The notes under the pieces are model-generated. The model was not told the DNA's origin. It worked only from the letters and a program-made list of their open reading frames with translations, and searched no databases. A stretch of 64,000 bases of DNA, from assembly GCF_001971585.1 (NCBI RefSeq), contig NZ_CP019323.1, positions 1,974,053-2,038,052 on the forward strand. Direction: 5' to 3'. The position numbers were made by a program, and so were the translations under genes. Origin of the DNA: Companilactobacillus allii (GTDB lineage Bacteria; Bacillota; Bacilli; Lactobacillales; Lactobacillaceae). This document shows positions 55,705 through 64,000 of the stretch, in pieces. Within the stretch, counting starts at the first letter, position 1. Every line of letters begins with the position of its first letter.

Positions 55705-56209
55705 CTTTCATATCCTTCAACTTGCTCATATAATTGTCGTAATAGTCTTTAGTTCCGATACTTTTTTCAAGTTCAGCATTAATTTGAATAACAACTTTTC
55801 GAAGTACTGCTGATGATTGACCACAAATTTTATAAATTTCATCCCCAGAGCCTTCTCCGAAGCAGTCATTCAGAAAGCCTTTTATCAGCTGCAATTGCCT
55901 ATCTTGTATAGTATGGCTTTGCCGTTGAATCTTTTTGTAATAGGTGTCTTCAATACCAGCACGTTGTTTTCTATATTGAGCTTCTGTCATATCCTCACTA
56001 GTTGCATATTTTGCTTCTAGATCAGCGAACTTTTGATTCAATTCTGTTAGTTCAATATCTTGCTTGTGAACATCTTTTGACTCCTGAAGTGCAATTTTAT
56101 TGAACGATTCAGCATATTTACCTCTACTTTTATCCGCAAGTGATAAATTAAACTTTTTAATGCCAATTTCGAATTTAAGTTCTGAACTGGGTACTTCAAT
56201 TTTGACCAC
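55646..56209 (-). CDS. Phage tail assembly chaperone-like protein
   Basis: This 187-aa, mostly helical protein has a central coiled coil (DIELTELNQKFADLEAKYATSEDMTE) and an acidic C-terminal end. Its place between the major tail protein and Gp15 is that of a tail assembly chaperone (DUF6673-type), which coats the tape measure before tube assembly. Family assignment is by position and composition. Confidence 0.65.
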   Translation of the reverse strand: MVKIEVPSSELKFEIGIKKFNLSLADKSRGKYAESFNKIALQESKDVHKQDIELTELNQKFADLEAKYATSEDMTEAQYRKQRAGIEDTYYKKIQRQSHTIQDRQLQLIKGFLNDCFGEGSGDEIYKICGQSSAVLRKVVIQINAELEKSIGTKDYYDNYMSKLKDMKDDESTTEESADIQKQEVSN

Positions 56210-56277
56210 TTAACTATTCCTCCATTCATAAATTCCGACCACCTCCGCTCAAATAGTGAGTATGCTATATAAATTAA

Positions 56278-56556
56278 TTATTCAAATGTAATATTGGCAC
56301 CATCAGCTGTTGCATCTGTCTTAACGTTAGTTGGTACCTCTGGTGTTAAAAAAACTGTAAATCCTTCAACATCAACTTTTGAAGATTCGAGATCAGTAAT
56401 TGTATCCTTACATGAAATCTGATAATCACCAGTAGCGACTACTGTTCCTTCGGTTAAACCAGTAATTGATACTAGATTTTTACCTTCAACTCCTTCTGCT
56501 ACTTTAGTTCCATCTTTTTTATATAAAATTCCGATTTGATTAGTTCTATCTGCCAT
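56278..56556 (-). CDS. Ig/Fn3-like phage tail protein
   Basis: This 92-aa protein reads like a single beta-sandwich domain: a VSITGLTEGTVVATGDYQIS segment and VDVEGFTVFLTP. It then ends with PTNVKTDATADGANITFE. The same end motif (PTNVTSSPTMDGATINYK) closes the major tail protein directly upstream. It has its own ribosome site (GGAGA). It may decorate the tail tube. Confidence 0.65.
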   Translation of the reverse strand: MADRTNQIGILYKKDGTKVAEGVEGKNLVSITGLTEGTVVATGDYQISCKDTITDLESSKVDVEGFTVFLTPEVPTNVKTDATADGANITFE

Positions 56557-56570
56557 GATTTATTCTCCTA

Positions 56571-57380
56571 TTATTTATAATTTATTGTAGCACCGTCCAT
56601 AGTAGGACTAGATGTTACATTAGTTGGGGTTGCTGGAACTGTTGTTTCTGAATCGTCCACTTTTGGAGCAACATAGGAACCAGCTTGGGTACGTGCTTCA
56701 TCAAGTGTTGCAGGACGCGACTTAGAAACGCTGATTGTATCCTCATCATCATCAACGTTTGGGGTATAGATTGTTACAGAACCATCAGCCTGAGGTTGTT
56801 CAATATTGACCCCTAGAATAGATGCATTTTGGGATGGTGTCTGATGAAGAATATTATCAAGTTGTTGAGGGTTGTTTGATGTAACAATAGTTGGAGTAGA
56901 CAGATACTGAGCTGTCACTTTAAACCCTCCGTTATCATCAGCTGTACCGCCACCGTCATCTATATCTGAAAAGTTTGATTTTCCATACTCTGATTTAGTT
57001 AGCGTAAGTGTTCCGTCTTCATTTTGAACAAAAATATTTTTTCTGAACCAAAGCTGGCGACGAGCACCTGTCATAAATTTGCGATTGGCAATTAAATCTT
57101 GTGTTGGATTACCGTTAGATCTATCACCTGAAATATCGTAGGATGCTGTAACACCCGTAGTAGTTTTAGTTTCTGCACCACCACCATTATAATAAGCTGC
57201 TGTTTTAGTCTTATCGGTATATTTAGGAGTAATTGTTGTAATTCCATCCCCAAGATATAACCATCCAATTCCTGTCTTAGTTCCTAATCCAATCCAGTGT
57301 TCATTGAGATAGCCTTCTTGAATATCACCTTTAAAATCAACATTTGATGTAGGTGAGAGTGTATCTTGTGTATCTGCCAT
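56571..57380 (-). CDS. Major tail protein
   Basis: The 269-aa tail-tube protein begins MADTQDTLSPTSNVDF and has beta segments typical of tube proteins (WLYLGDGITTITPKYTD, TASYDISGDRSNGN). ATG 57380 has AAGGAGG eight bases upstream; a longer frame to 57476 lies within the previous gene. The C-terminal 22 residues are shared with the following 92-aa protein. It is preceded by the neck proteins, as in other siphoviruses. Confidence 0.82.
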   Translation of the reverse strand: MADTQDTLSPTSNVDFKGDIQEGYLNEHWIGLGTKTGIGWLYLGDGITTITPKYTDKTKTAAYYNGGGAETKTTTGVTASYDISGDRSNGNPTQDLIANRKFMTGARRQLWFRKNIFVQNEDGTLTLTKSEYGKSNFSDIDDGGGTADDNGGFKVTAQYLSTPTIVTSNNPQQLDNILHQTPSQNASILGVNIEQPQADGSVTIYTPNVDDDEDTISVSKSRPATLDEARTQAGSYVAPKVDDSETTVPATPTNVTSSPTMDGATINYK

Positions 57381-57393
57381 TGATTTGGCCTCC

Positions 57394-57843
57394 TTATTTA
57401 GTAATAATAGCTGTAACCTCAAATGAGGCAATATATATAGCAAAAACATTGTCCCCAGCTGAATTGCCAGTAACAACGTCTAAATTATCTGTTACATTTG
57501 CTGCAAAACTTGGTGAGTGTGTCATTTCAGCACGGGTAAATTGAAAGCTTCCATTATTCGACTTCAACTGAAAAGACTTTGCATTCTCCATTAATTCATT
57601 TATAGCATTTAAAATATTGATAGCATCCAACCAAAAAGGACACTTAGCCTGAATATCAAAGCTAAATGTCCTCTTTTTTCTGCCATCAAAATATACTTTA
57701 TATTTTTGAAGTGGACGCATAACGTAGGCGACTGAACTACCATGCATACTTGGCTCACCCATTACGAGCTCTGCAGGTAAATCTAGATGATCATTAATGA
57801 AGTTGGCTACCCTTTCGTCCAAATCAAGGCTTCTTGATGCCAT
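57394..57843 (-). CDS. Tail terminator / minor capsid protein 3
   Basis: This 149-aa protein of the minor-capsid-3 type (VANFINDHLDLPAELVMGEP, then FSFDIQAKCPF) corresponds to tail terminators that cap the tube at the neck. It overlaps the previous gene by 20 bases. Confidence 0.75.
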   Translation of the reverse strand: MASRSLDLDERVANFINDHLDLPAELVMGEPSMHGSSVAYVMRPLQKYKVYFDGRKKRTFSFDIQAKCPFWLDAINILNAINELMENAKSFQLKSNNGSFQFTRAEMTHSPSFAANVTDNLDVVTGNSAGDNVFAIYIASFEVTAIITK

Positions 57844-58186
57844 GTATCAACGCCTCCTCAGTAAATTCTTTAATTTCATCTATCGATTCATCTTTAACTC
57901 TATTTATCCAGTGTGAACCGGCGTCCGGGTGATGAGTAATCGTGTAATTAAATGGCTTGCCACTAGGACTAACACCAACAAATTGTTTATGCGAATATTT
58001 CTCACTGTATACAATATGTGCACCGACATCATCACCTATTATTTTTGTATGTCCAGCCATAGCACCACTTCTAAATGGTACATATGGATCGGACATTTCA
58101 GTAATTTTATAAGCTAATGCCAATTCAATGTTTTTAGGATTGCTAAGTCGTTGTGACCATTCTCCCAGATTAACTTGATTATTCAT
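57824..58186 (-). CDS. Minor capsid protein 2 (neck protein, HK97 gp10-like)
   Basis: This 120-aa protein matches the minor-capsid-2 pattern: DPYVPFRSGAMAGHTKI, VYSEKYSHKQFVG, and HPDAGSHWINRVKDE. It serves in head-tail joining. The start overlaps the upstream stop by four bases. Confidence 0.78.
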   Translation of the reverse strand: MNNQVNLGEWSQRLSNPKNIELALAYKITEMSDPYVPFRSGAMAGHTKIIGDDVGAHIVYSEKYSHKQFVGVSPSGKPFNYTITHHPDAGSHWINRVKDESIDEIKEFTEEALIHGIKKP

Positions 58187-58548
58187 TCCAATTCAACTTC
58201 CCAATGATGTGGTTTATTAGTGTCCGTACTATACACAGGATAATTACTGACAGCGACTCGACTGATGCCATTCCAAATAACTTTATCTCCGATTTTGAGT
58301 AAATAATCATCTTTATTAATGGAATTAACCGAATCAATAAATAATGTGAATTCACCTTTATTCTGAGGGATATTATTAACTCCAGTGGGAGTAATTGATG
58401 CTTTATCTTTGGGCTCTATTCTGACACGATCAAATTCATGCTCAATTAATTTTCCTGGTCTTTTAAGTGAACTAGATGAAGTCTCGGATGATTCTTGTAT
58501 AACAATATTATGAATCAATAGATACAGTGGTATCGCAGGGATATTCAA
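58183..58548 (-). CDS. Minor capsid protein 1 (head closure)
   Basis: This 121-aa protein of the minor-capsid-1 type has a beta barrel with FDRVRIEPK near the middle and a C-terminal GDKVIWNGISRVAVSNYPVY, then HHWEVELE. It lies in the head-closure position. It overlaps its neighbours by four bases on each side. Confidence 0.75.
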   Translation of the reverse strand: MNIPAIPLYLLIHNIVIQESSETSSSSLKRPGKLIEHEFDRVRIEPKDKASITPTGVNNIPQNKGEFTLFIDSVNSINKDDYLLKIGDKVIWNGISRVAVSNYPVYSTDTNKPHHWEVELE

Positions 58549-58946
58549 TATTGACCAACTCCTCTATATAAGAGACCTGTAGGCTTTAGATATCTTATAG
58601 CCTTACGTGATATAAGAGATTTCATTCCAGTCGATGCCTGTTTAATACCAGACATGCTGAAATTACCAATAGTAACACCAGTCGGCTTACTTAATGAGGC
58701 TAGTTCAGTTGTTCCATTCAATTCATAAAAATGTTCAATTTGGGCACACATGGACTTTTTAATATTAATTTTATCTTGTTCAATAGGTAATTCATCAAAG
58801 GAATGATTATCAAAATAATAATTACAAAGTTCATTGATTACATCCGCAGCTTGTTTACAATTATTCTTAATATAATTTGCAGGAATATCGATACCGCCGT
58901 AATCATTGACATAAAATTCACTATTGATGGTTTCAAATAACTCCAC
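58545..58946 (-). CDS. Head-tail connector protein
   Basis: The 133-aa, mainly helical protein directly after the capsid gene matches the adaptor (head-completion) slot. Features are CKQAADVINELCNYYF and a conserved-looking FSMSGIKQASTGMKSLISRKA. The exact family was not recognised. Confidence 0.68.
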   Translation of the reverse strand: MELFETINSEFYVNDYGGIDIPANYIKNNCKQAADVINELCNYYFDNHSFDELPIEQDKINIKKSMCAQIEHFYELNGTTELASLSKPTGVTIGNFSMSGIKQASTGMKSLISRKAIRYLKPTGLLYRGVGQY

Positions 58947-58962
58947 AATTAATCATCCCTTT

Positions 58963-59913
58963 CTATTTTGATGGTGTTGAAGCGCTTGTTGTACCTGATG
59001 CAGTATCAGCTGTTTTTTTGCCACGTTTAGTATTAGCTTCAATAACAGTGCCTGTACCAGTGAACTTATCTGGATTAATAGCAAGCAATTTAGTGTCATC
59101 ATAAATTGCCACACCATAATGAACATCCGCATTGAACTTAGTAAGTTTATGATCCATATCACGACCAGATTCCGTTAAGACATTTCGTTTCATATATGTG
59201 CGCATTGCTCCAGGCTTGATTGCTAAGGCAGCTCCTTCACTCATTTTCATAGTACGAATAATTTGCCAACCTAGTAACTCCCCAAATGTTCCGTTCACAA
59301 GAATGCTATCACCAAGAGCTGTCGCACGTGTCCAATCTAAGCCAGCAGCTTTACGTAATTTGTTAACGTCTTTAGGATTCATGAATAGTACACCGGTTGC
59401 AGGTGCAGAATCCTCAACTGAACGTTCATCTGTGTTATCGTTGAACGCTGCTTCAATAGCATCAACCATATCTACAACATCCACATTAGTAGACAGTGCT
59501 AATGGTGCTTTCATCGCAGTGGCAATAGTATCATTATCAATTTTAGAAGCAACTGACAGTACAACTTGGTGTTCACCCTCTTGCACTGGATTACCATATC
59601 CGGATAGCATCGCTTCATCAGTGATTTTTACACCTTTACCTGCCTTTTTAATTGTGAATTGATCAGTGTCAGTAGTTAACTGTGCATAGTCAATCATTTG
59701 TCCTTCGGTGAAATCTGTAGCATCCCCAATATATTTAAAACGAGGAACCGTAATTGCATCCCCAGGTTGTCCCTGAAGTGTCGCGTCAATTGGCGCAATT
59801 GATGTAAAACGAATAACCTTAGGTAATTCGGCAGAAATCATGTCACCCATAACCTCTGGATTAACCATGGTAGCCAATTGAGTAGTATCTGTTGAATCAA
59901 TATTTCCAGCCAT
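58963..59913 (-). CDS. Major capsid protein (N4-gp56 family)
   Basis: The 316-aa shell protein opens with TQLATMVNPEVMGDMISAEL and has GDAITVPRFKYIGDA, EGQMIDYAQLT and SGRDMDHKLTKFNADVHYGV, the known signatures of the N4-gp56-type HK97-fold capsid in Firmicute phages. A Thr/Ser-rich C-terminal end follows. No separate protease gene is next to it; a scaffold gene comes upstream. Confidence 0.9.
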   Translation of the reverse strand: MAGNIDSTDTTQLATMVNPEVMGDMISAELPKVIRFTSIAPIDATLQGQPGDAITVPRFKYIGDATDFTEGQMIDYAQLTTDTDQFTIKKAGKGVKITDEAMLSGYGNPVQEGEHQVVLSVASKIDNDTIATAMKAPLALSTNVDVVDMVDAIEAAFNDNTDERSVEDSAPATGVLFMNPKDVNKLRKAAGLDWTRATALGDSILVNGTFGELLGWQIIRTMKMSEGAALAIKPGAMRTYMKRNVLTESGRDMDHKLTKFNADVHYGVAIYDDTKLLAINPDKFTGTGTVIEANTKRGKKTADTASGTTSASTPSK

Positions 59914-59924
59914 ATTATATCTCC

Positions 59925-60509
59925 TTATCTATTTGTAAATTCTTTATATTTTTCAGGTTGTTCAGTAAAAACTTTCAGCCTTTGACCATAATTCATCTTT
60001 TCAAACTCTTCTCGAGTCAACTCAGTTTGATTATTAGATTTGTTAGATCCATCTAACGCTGCACCGTCACTTCCAGTTTGAATCTGTGTACCTTTAAATT
60101 GTGGATTCGACTTAATAACATCAGCAATAGCCTTATCAAAATCTTTAGCACTACCATTATTTACCTTTGCCTGAGCAAGAATAGTAGCATCCTCCATATG
60201 TTCTGACGTTATACCAGCTTTCAATACTGCATTGGATGCTAAGAGGGATGTTACCTGGCTAGACAAGTTCAAGTTATTGTCATTAGCTTTCTTCAAATCA
60301 GATTGAGAGTTTTCGAGGTCCGTTTGATTAGCTTTGCTAGTCTCATTTTGAGCTTCTACGATTCCCTTTAACGAATCGGTGCTATCCACCCCCATCTCTT
60401 TTAACAATCCATTTACTGCTTCAGTTTTAGCGGCTTCAATATCTACTGTTGCTTCAGTACTTTGATTAGATTCAGTTGTTTTTGAATCTTCTTCTGCGTT
60501 TTCAACCAT
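59925..60509 (-). CDS. Capsid scaffold protein
   Basis: The 194-aa acidic, helical, low-hydrophobicity protein sits just before the capsid gene, typical of DUF4355-like scaffolds. It ends with TREEFEKMNYGQRLKVFTEQ, a usual C-terminal capsid-binding pattern. ATG 60509 has AAAGGGG upstream; a longer frame to 60527 is less likely. Confidence 0.8.
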   Translation of the reverse strand: MVENAEEDSKTTESNQSTEATVDIEAAKTEAVNGLLKEMGVDSTDSLKGIVEAQNETSKANQTDLENSQSDLKKANDNNLNLSSQVTSLLASNAVLKAGITSEHMEDATILAQAKVNNGSAKDFDKAIADVIKSNPQFKGTQIQTGSDGAALDGSNKSNNQTELTREEFEKMNYGQRLKVFTEQPEKYKEFTNR

Positions 60510-60594
60510 AAACTTGGCCCCTTTCATTTTTCTGTAAAAAAATAAGCATTTTTATGACATACTTAGGTCAAACAATTAAATAGCGAGGATTAAT

Positions 60595-61089
60595 ATGACA
60601 AATAAAGAAAAAGAACAACTTGGATATCTATTACAAAAAGATGACTTACTTATCCGAAAGAACATAGTTGAAAAAGATGCTGATATACTTATAAATTTCA
60701 TCAATCGTATCAACTTTATTTTATTATTATCAAATGTCTTCTTCCTAAACTCTAAACCTGACATACTTCTTCTAGCCAATGTGGCACTATCACTTTATTC
60801 ATTTTACGTTTCAAATCTGAAATCAGAAATGATGAATAATGAAAATAAAAATTCTAAAATATCATTACATGCATCTGACTTAACACCAATTGCATTAATT
60901 CTTTTTATAGAATTATATATTCGAAAATTAACAAATATTCATATTGAATATCAAATGTTGAATTCAATATATCAAATAGCGTTGATCATCATAATTTTTA
61001 TGGCATTAGTTATCATCGAACTTATAACTAAAATAATTCTTGAAAATAAAGTTTCTCGTGATTTGTTAAATCACTGCTTATATAAATAG
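60595..61089 (+). CDS. Reverse-strand membrane protein inside the head module (candidate moron)
   Basis: The 164-aa protein has about four hydrophobic segments (RINFILLLSNVFFL, ILLLANVALSLYSFYV, LTPIALILFIELYI, IALIIIIFMALVIIELITKI), with a polar N-terminal 30 residues. It lies on the opposite strand between scaffold and minor-head genes and is very AT-rich. No family was recognised. GCGAGG is six bases before the ATG; no clear promoter was found. Genes so placed in prophages are often expressed in the lysogen (superinfection exclusion, host modification), which I infer here only from position. Confidence 0.72.
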   Translation: MTNKEKEQLGYLLQKDDLLIRKNIVEKDADILINFINRINFILLLSNVFFLNSKPDILLLANVALSLYSFYVSNLKSEMMNNENKNSKISLHASDLTPIALILFIELYIRKLTNIHIEYQMLNSIYQIALIIIIFMALVIIELITKIILENKVSRDLLNHCLYK

Positions 61090-61093
61090 CTGA

Positions 61094-62191
61094 TTATTTG
61101 GTCAGTCCATTATTATTTTTAAAGTCAGTAAGTCTCTTACTACGTCCTTTAACTAGCCACTTATAATGTTCTACGTCCTTAGCATTGCCCATTTTTTCAG
61201 CAATCGCCTTATCTCTCTTAGCCTGTCTTAAAACACGTTCATACCTGTGTTGTTGTTGAACAAGCTTGTAGTTATGATCACTGTCCTTCTTGCTAGTGAC
61301 TTGGTTATAATAATCTCCACTAGTAGGGATGTATGGCATTGGATGATGTCTACAATTTAACCCACATAATCCACCACCATTACCGTAATTAGTCGCTTTA
61401 TATAGATTAGGATAATCAGTGCTTTCACCAGTAAGACTGTATATTTTATCCTGATATTGATAATGAGTAGGGCGGCAATCAGCATGACTTGATATTTTAA
61501 CTAAGTTGCCACCATAGTCCTTAAATCTTTGAATGGCCATCCGATTATAATTATTATTGATTGTATTGGTTACAACTAGCTTCGTATAAACATCGAGTGA
61601 CCATCTTTTACCACCTTTATCAATTAATGCTGGAATATTATGCTTATTTAATTCATACAGTGATTGCGCCACAGCTTTTTGAGTTGTAATTTTATTAATA
61701 CGTTGATTTCTAATTGCGTCTCTAAAAGTTGTTTCAAACATCTTTACCAAATGTGTGGGAAGATTGCTAGCAGCAAGTCCTAAATACTTAATTCCTTCAT
61801 TTTCACTATTTGATATTATCTTTTTAATCTTCTTAGATTCAGATATTTTAGGAGCAAAGTTAAGCAGCTTACTCTCAACCATTCCCATAAGCCAAATTTC
61901 TTCTTCACTCATATCATGAGTAGTTTCATCATTCAATTGGTCTTGTAACTTTTTGATAACTTCATCAAATGCAGCCTGAATTGGTTTTGAGGACTTCACT
62001 TTCAATTGCTTACGATATTCAAGCACTTCATTTAACCATTCTTGAGTAGTACTGGCGTCATTTAAATCATTACCATCGATTGCATTAGACGATACTTCGA
62101 TAAGAATATTCCATAATTCATCCTCAAGAACCTGCATTCGTTTTGCTTGAGATGCTGCTAATAGTTCAAGTTCCCATGGGCTAAGTTTCAT
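61094..62191 (-). CDS. Phage minor head protein
   Basis: This 365-aa protein is of the phage minor capsid 2 type (SPP1 gp7-like). Landmarks are RNQRINKITTQKAVAQSLYE, SSHADCRPTHYQYQDKIYSL and LCGLNCRHHPMPYIP (metal-site-like Cys/His cluster). Such proteins enter the capsid with the portal and act in DNA ejection. It overlaps the portal gene by 11 bases. The moron gene ends four bases beyond its stop. Confidence 0.88.
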   Translation of the reverse strand: MKLSPWELELLAASQAKRMQVLEDELWNILIEVSSNAIDGNDLNDASTTQEWLNEVLEYRKQLKVKSSKPIQAAFDEVIKKLQDQLNDETTHDMSEEEIWLMGMVESKLLNFAPKISESKKIKKIISNSENEGIKYLGLAASNLPTHLVKMFETTFRDAIRNQRINKITTQKAVAQSLYELNKHNIPALIDKGGKRWSLDVYTKLVVTNTINNNYNRMAIQRFKDYGGNLVKISSHADCRPTHYQYQDKIYSLTGESTDYPNLYKATNYGNGGGLCGLNCRHHPMPYIPTSGDYYNQVTSKKDSDHNYKLVQQQHRYERVLRQAKRDKAIAEKMGNAKDVEHYKWLVKGRSKRLTDFKNNNGLTK

Positions 62192-63746
62192 CTTCTTTGT
62201 CCTTATGATTATCTAATATATCTTCTATATCGCCGTCAGCTTCGTCTTCTCTAATTTGTTTTAACCACCTAATTGCTTCATCATCAGTTAAGCCATTAGA
62301 CTTTTTAATAGCTTCAAAATGTGGCATTAGTGGCTTATTCCCAGATACTAATTCATAATAATTAGCATTTTCAGTACGATCCTTGGCGATGGAGTCATCA
62401 AAATTAACAGAAACTTCTACATCTGTGCTTCCTTGGTATAATCCGGCAGCCTTTCCCAATTCAAGTATAGATATACACATATTTTTAAATGCATCTTCTA
62501 AAATCGTCTCATGACTATTCTTAGATTGATATGTATCAGAATTCCTACTAATAACACCAGTAGCAGTCTCCATCCCTTGAGTGTTGTTATAGCTAAACGT
62601 TCCTGCACTGAAGCCACATTGAGCGGCCAAAATATCTAAAAGTGAATTTATAGTTCCGATAATTTCCTGATTTCTTAATCCAAGAGTTATGTCTTTTGGT
62701 GCAGGGGCAGAGTCTGTTCCTGAAGTGTCATTAAAAGAGAATCCAACGTAAACACGTTCATCAAAGTTAACGTTGGATTCTCTTTGACCAGTTACTGGAT
62801 TAATTTTCCCTTCAAGCATACTGTCTGGAACAGTAATTCGACGTCTTCCCATTTCCATTTCTTGATTCAGCATGTCGTAAGCCTGATCAAGCTGCTTTAA
62901 AGTATCAATTGCATTAGCGTATATAGAAATTCCTAACGGACTACTATAATTAAAATTATTAGCTAAATTTGGTTTGATATAAACGAACGTAGGTCTACTA
63001 TATAATCCCTTAGGATAACTAGATCTTGGCTTAACCGTTTTGCCATAAATAGTTGATAACTCAACTTTTGTACCTAAATCATCGGTTGAATCATTTACTG
63101 ACTGATATAAATCATTTTTAATAATATAACTGCTGTCATCTTCAAGATGCCACTCAAGTAACGTATATGACTTACCTGACTTGATGAACTTAGATGCAAT
63201 AACACATTCAGTAACACCGTTCTCATCTTGAGATATAGGATAGAATGCATCTGCTGTGGCAAATCTTATCTTAACTTTCCCATTTGCTACGTAGAATCTC
63301 ATGACCATTCCACCAGTACCAAACATATATTCTAAGTATCGCTCACAATTGTTATAAAAATAATTATCTTGAAGTACCTCTTGAACGAATTCATTAGCAT
63401 CGTTGTTCCATTGCTCGGGGGATGTTTCATCATTCTCCGAATCTTTTTTGTCATTTACGTTTATGGTGGCTTTTTGATTGAATACTAGGCTAGCCATCTT
63501 CTTAGACAATATTTTAGGCATATTCAGCGACTTCTGAGTATGATCGTGCTGTATATTCAATGCAGAAGTCCAATGTTTATGAATCCAAAAAGGATCACCT
63601 TTATAAGCTGAATTCCATAAATTTATATTTTTCAGAAATCCATCATCAATCAATAAATTACTGACATCTGACACACTTTCAATGGACTTAATTAATCCCA
63701 TTTTAGATAACACCACCTTCATTTTCGACCATAGATTGTTAAACAT
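62181..63746 (-). CDS. Portal protein (SPP1 Gp6 family)
   Basis: This 521-aa protein forms the dodecameric ring through which DNA enters the capsid. Signatures: FWIHKHWTSALNI, FVQEVLQDNYFYNNCERYLE, YMFGTGGMVMRFY, and TQGMETATGVISRNSDTYQ. I chose ATG 63746 with AGGTGA upstream; ATG 63761 has no ribosome site and lies inside the terminase end. An acidic C-terminal tail follows. Confidence 0.9.
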   Translation of the reverse strand: MFNNLWSKMKVVLSKMGLIKSIESVSDVSNLLIDDGFLKNINLWNSAYKGDPFWIHKHWTSALNIQHDHTQKSLNMPKILSKKMASLVFNQKATINVNDKKDSENDETSPEQWNNDANEFVQEVLQDNYFYNNCERYLEYMFGTGGMVMRFYVANGKVKIRFATADAFYPISQDENGVTECVIASKFIKSGKSYTLLEWHLEDDSSYIIKNDLYQSVNDSTDDLGTKVELSTIYGKTVKPRSSYPKGLYSRPTFVYIKPNLANNFNYSSPLGISIYANAIDTLKQLDQAYDMLNQEMEMGRRRITVPDSMLEGKINPVTGQRESNVNFDERVYVGFSFNDTSGTDSAPAPKDITLGLRNQEIIGTINSLLDILAAQCGFSAGTFSYNNTQGMETATGVISRNSDTYQSKNSHETILEDAFKNMCISILELGKAAGLYQGSTDVEVSVNFDDSIAKDRTENANYYELVSGNKPLMPHFEAIKKSNGLTDDEAIRWLKQIREDEADGDIEDILDNHKDKEDET

Positions 63747-63750
63747 TGCA

Positions 63751-64000
63751 TCACCTACCATATTTTTGATAGAAATAATTAACCGAATATCTAAATTCGT
63801 CCATTGCGTGATTATTAGCATCTACAGGATATCCGCTGGTATCATCCCTAACGTAGGTTCCAATTTCACGGTTAAAATTATAATGATCATATTTCATAGA
63901 AATACCGCTATCTGGAGTTTCTACTATCTTAAATTGCCCATTGGACATCAGGTTTTGTCCACGCTGAATGCCTACTTCAATTCCTTTTCGACCTCCGGCT
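63751..64000 (-). CDS. Terminase large subunit, C-terminal end (partial)
   Basis: The frame is open to the window edge, giving 82 codons and a stop. GRKGIEVGIQRGQNLMSNGQ, then PVDANNHAMDEFRYSVNYFY, is the normal end of the terminase nuclease domain (the PVDxxNHAxDxxRY motif contains the last catalytic Asp). The terminase packages phage DNA into heads. The rest is beyond base 64000. Confidence 0.88.
   Translation of the reverse strand, partial: AGGRKGIEVGIQRGQNLMSNGQFKIVETPDSGISMKYDHYNFNREIGTYVRDDTSGYPVDANNHAMDEFRYSVNYFYQKYGR

Larger units (their letters stand above)
39945..64000 (-). mobile_element. Siphovirus prophage, late-gene half (right end cut by the window)
   Basis: The genes run, in transcription order from right to left: terminase, portal, minor head, scaffold, capsid, connectors, major tail, chaperones, tape measure, Dit, Tal, BppU baseplate, receptor-binding protein, XkdX, lysis membrane proteins and endolysin. 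This is the standard order for lactic-acid-bacteria siphoviruses. Integrase, repressor and replication genes must lie beyond base 64000. A split tape-measure frame means the prophage may be defective. Confidence 0.96.

Noticed and set aside
39945-64000. A phage-defence island inside the prophage
   Set aside because: Apart from the one membrane moron, every gene in this stretch fits a structural or lysis slot. No restriction, toxin-antitoxin or nuclease module was found.

Overview
The window is low-GC Firmicute DNA from a member of the Lactobacillaceae. The gene order and protein sequences resemble Companilactobacillus-type lactobacilli, but this is an inference from recognisable proteins, not a database match. 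Bases 1-39774 are chromosome. Bases 39945-64000 are the late-gene half of a siphovirus prophage that runs off the right edge. No tRNA, CRISPR array or insertion sequence was seen.

Chromosomal part, left to right. First comes a DNA-repair and cell-wall cluster: the end of nth, ponA-recU, ypsA, gpsB, rnpB and rlmL, in the classical Bacillus/Lactobacillus order. Then corA, lplA, an RNase H-like gene and an ebsA-fhs-lspA-rluD run. Next is a pyrR gene with its own promoter and attenuator, followed by two genes that look like carbamoyl-phosphate synthase subunits but have lost their catalytic residues. After that come rqcH, degV, a secreted CAP protein with wall-binding repeats, a phosphoesterase, recQ, tetR, a HAD phosphatase, a divergent ogt/ada alkylation-repair pair, a mupG-EIIA pair for muropeptide or sugar use, a catalytically dead tyrosine-recombinase-like gene, a LOG-family gene, marR-GNAT, a cre-controlled sugar transporter, lysR-ppaC, parE-parC behind a LexA box, and plsY.

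Prophage part. Nearly every gene is on the minus strand, so the module is transcribed right to left: terminase (partial), portal, minor head protein, scaffold, major capsid, four connector/neck proteins, major tail protein, tail chaperones, tape measure, Dit, Tal, a BppU-type baseplate, a probable receptor-binding protein, XkdX, lysis proteins and a GH25 endolysin. One gene at 60595-61089 runs against this traffic and encodes a small membrane protein, the layout of a phage moron. The tape-measure gene is split by an A8 homopolymer.

The strongest candidates for something undescribed are: (1) the pyrR-linked pseudo-CarA/pseudo-CarB pair, intact in frame but stripped of active sites; (2) a 95-bp dispersed element with a -10 box and a terminator-like hairpin, present twice in near-identical form; (3) a 17-bp palindrome that flanks the phosphoesterase gene in inverted copies; (4) a wall-binding repeat shared by a host secreted protein, the phage endolysin and the phage tail hub, where it is inserted inside the hub domain; and (5) the reverse-strand membrane moron.
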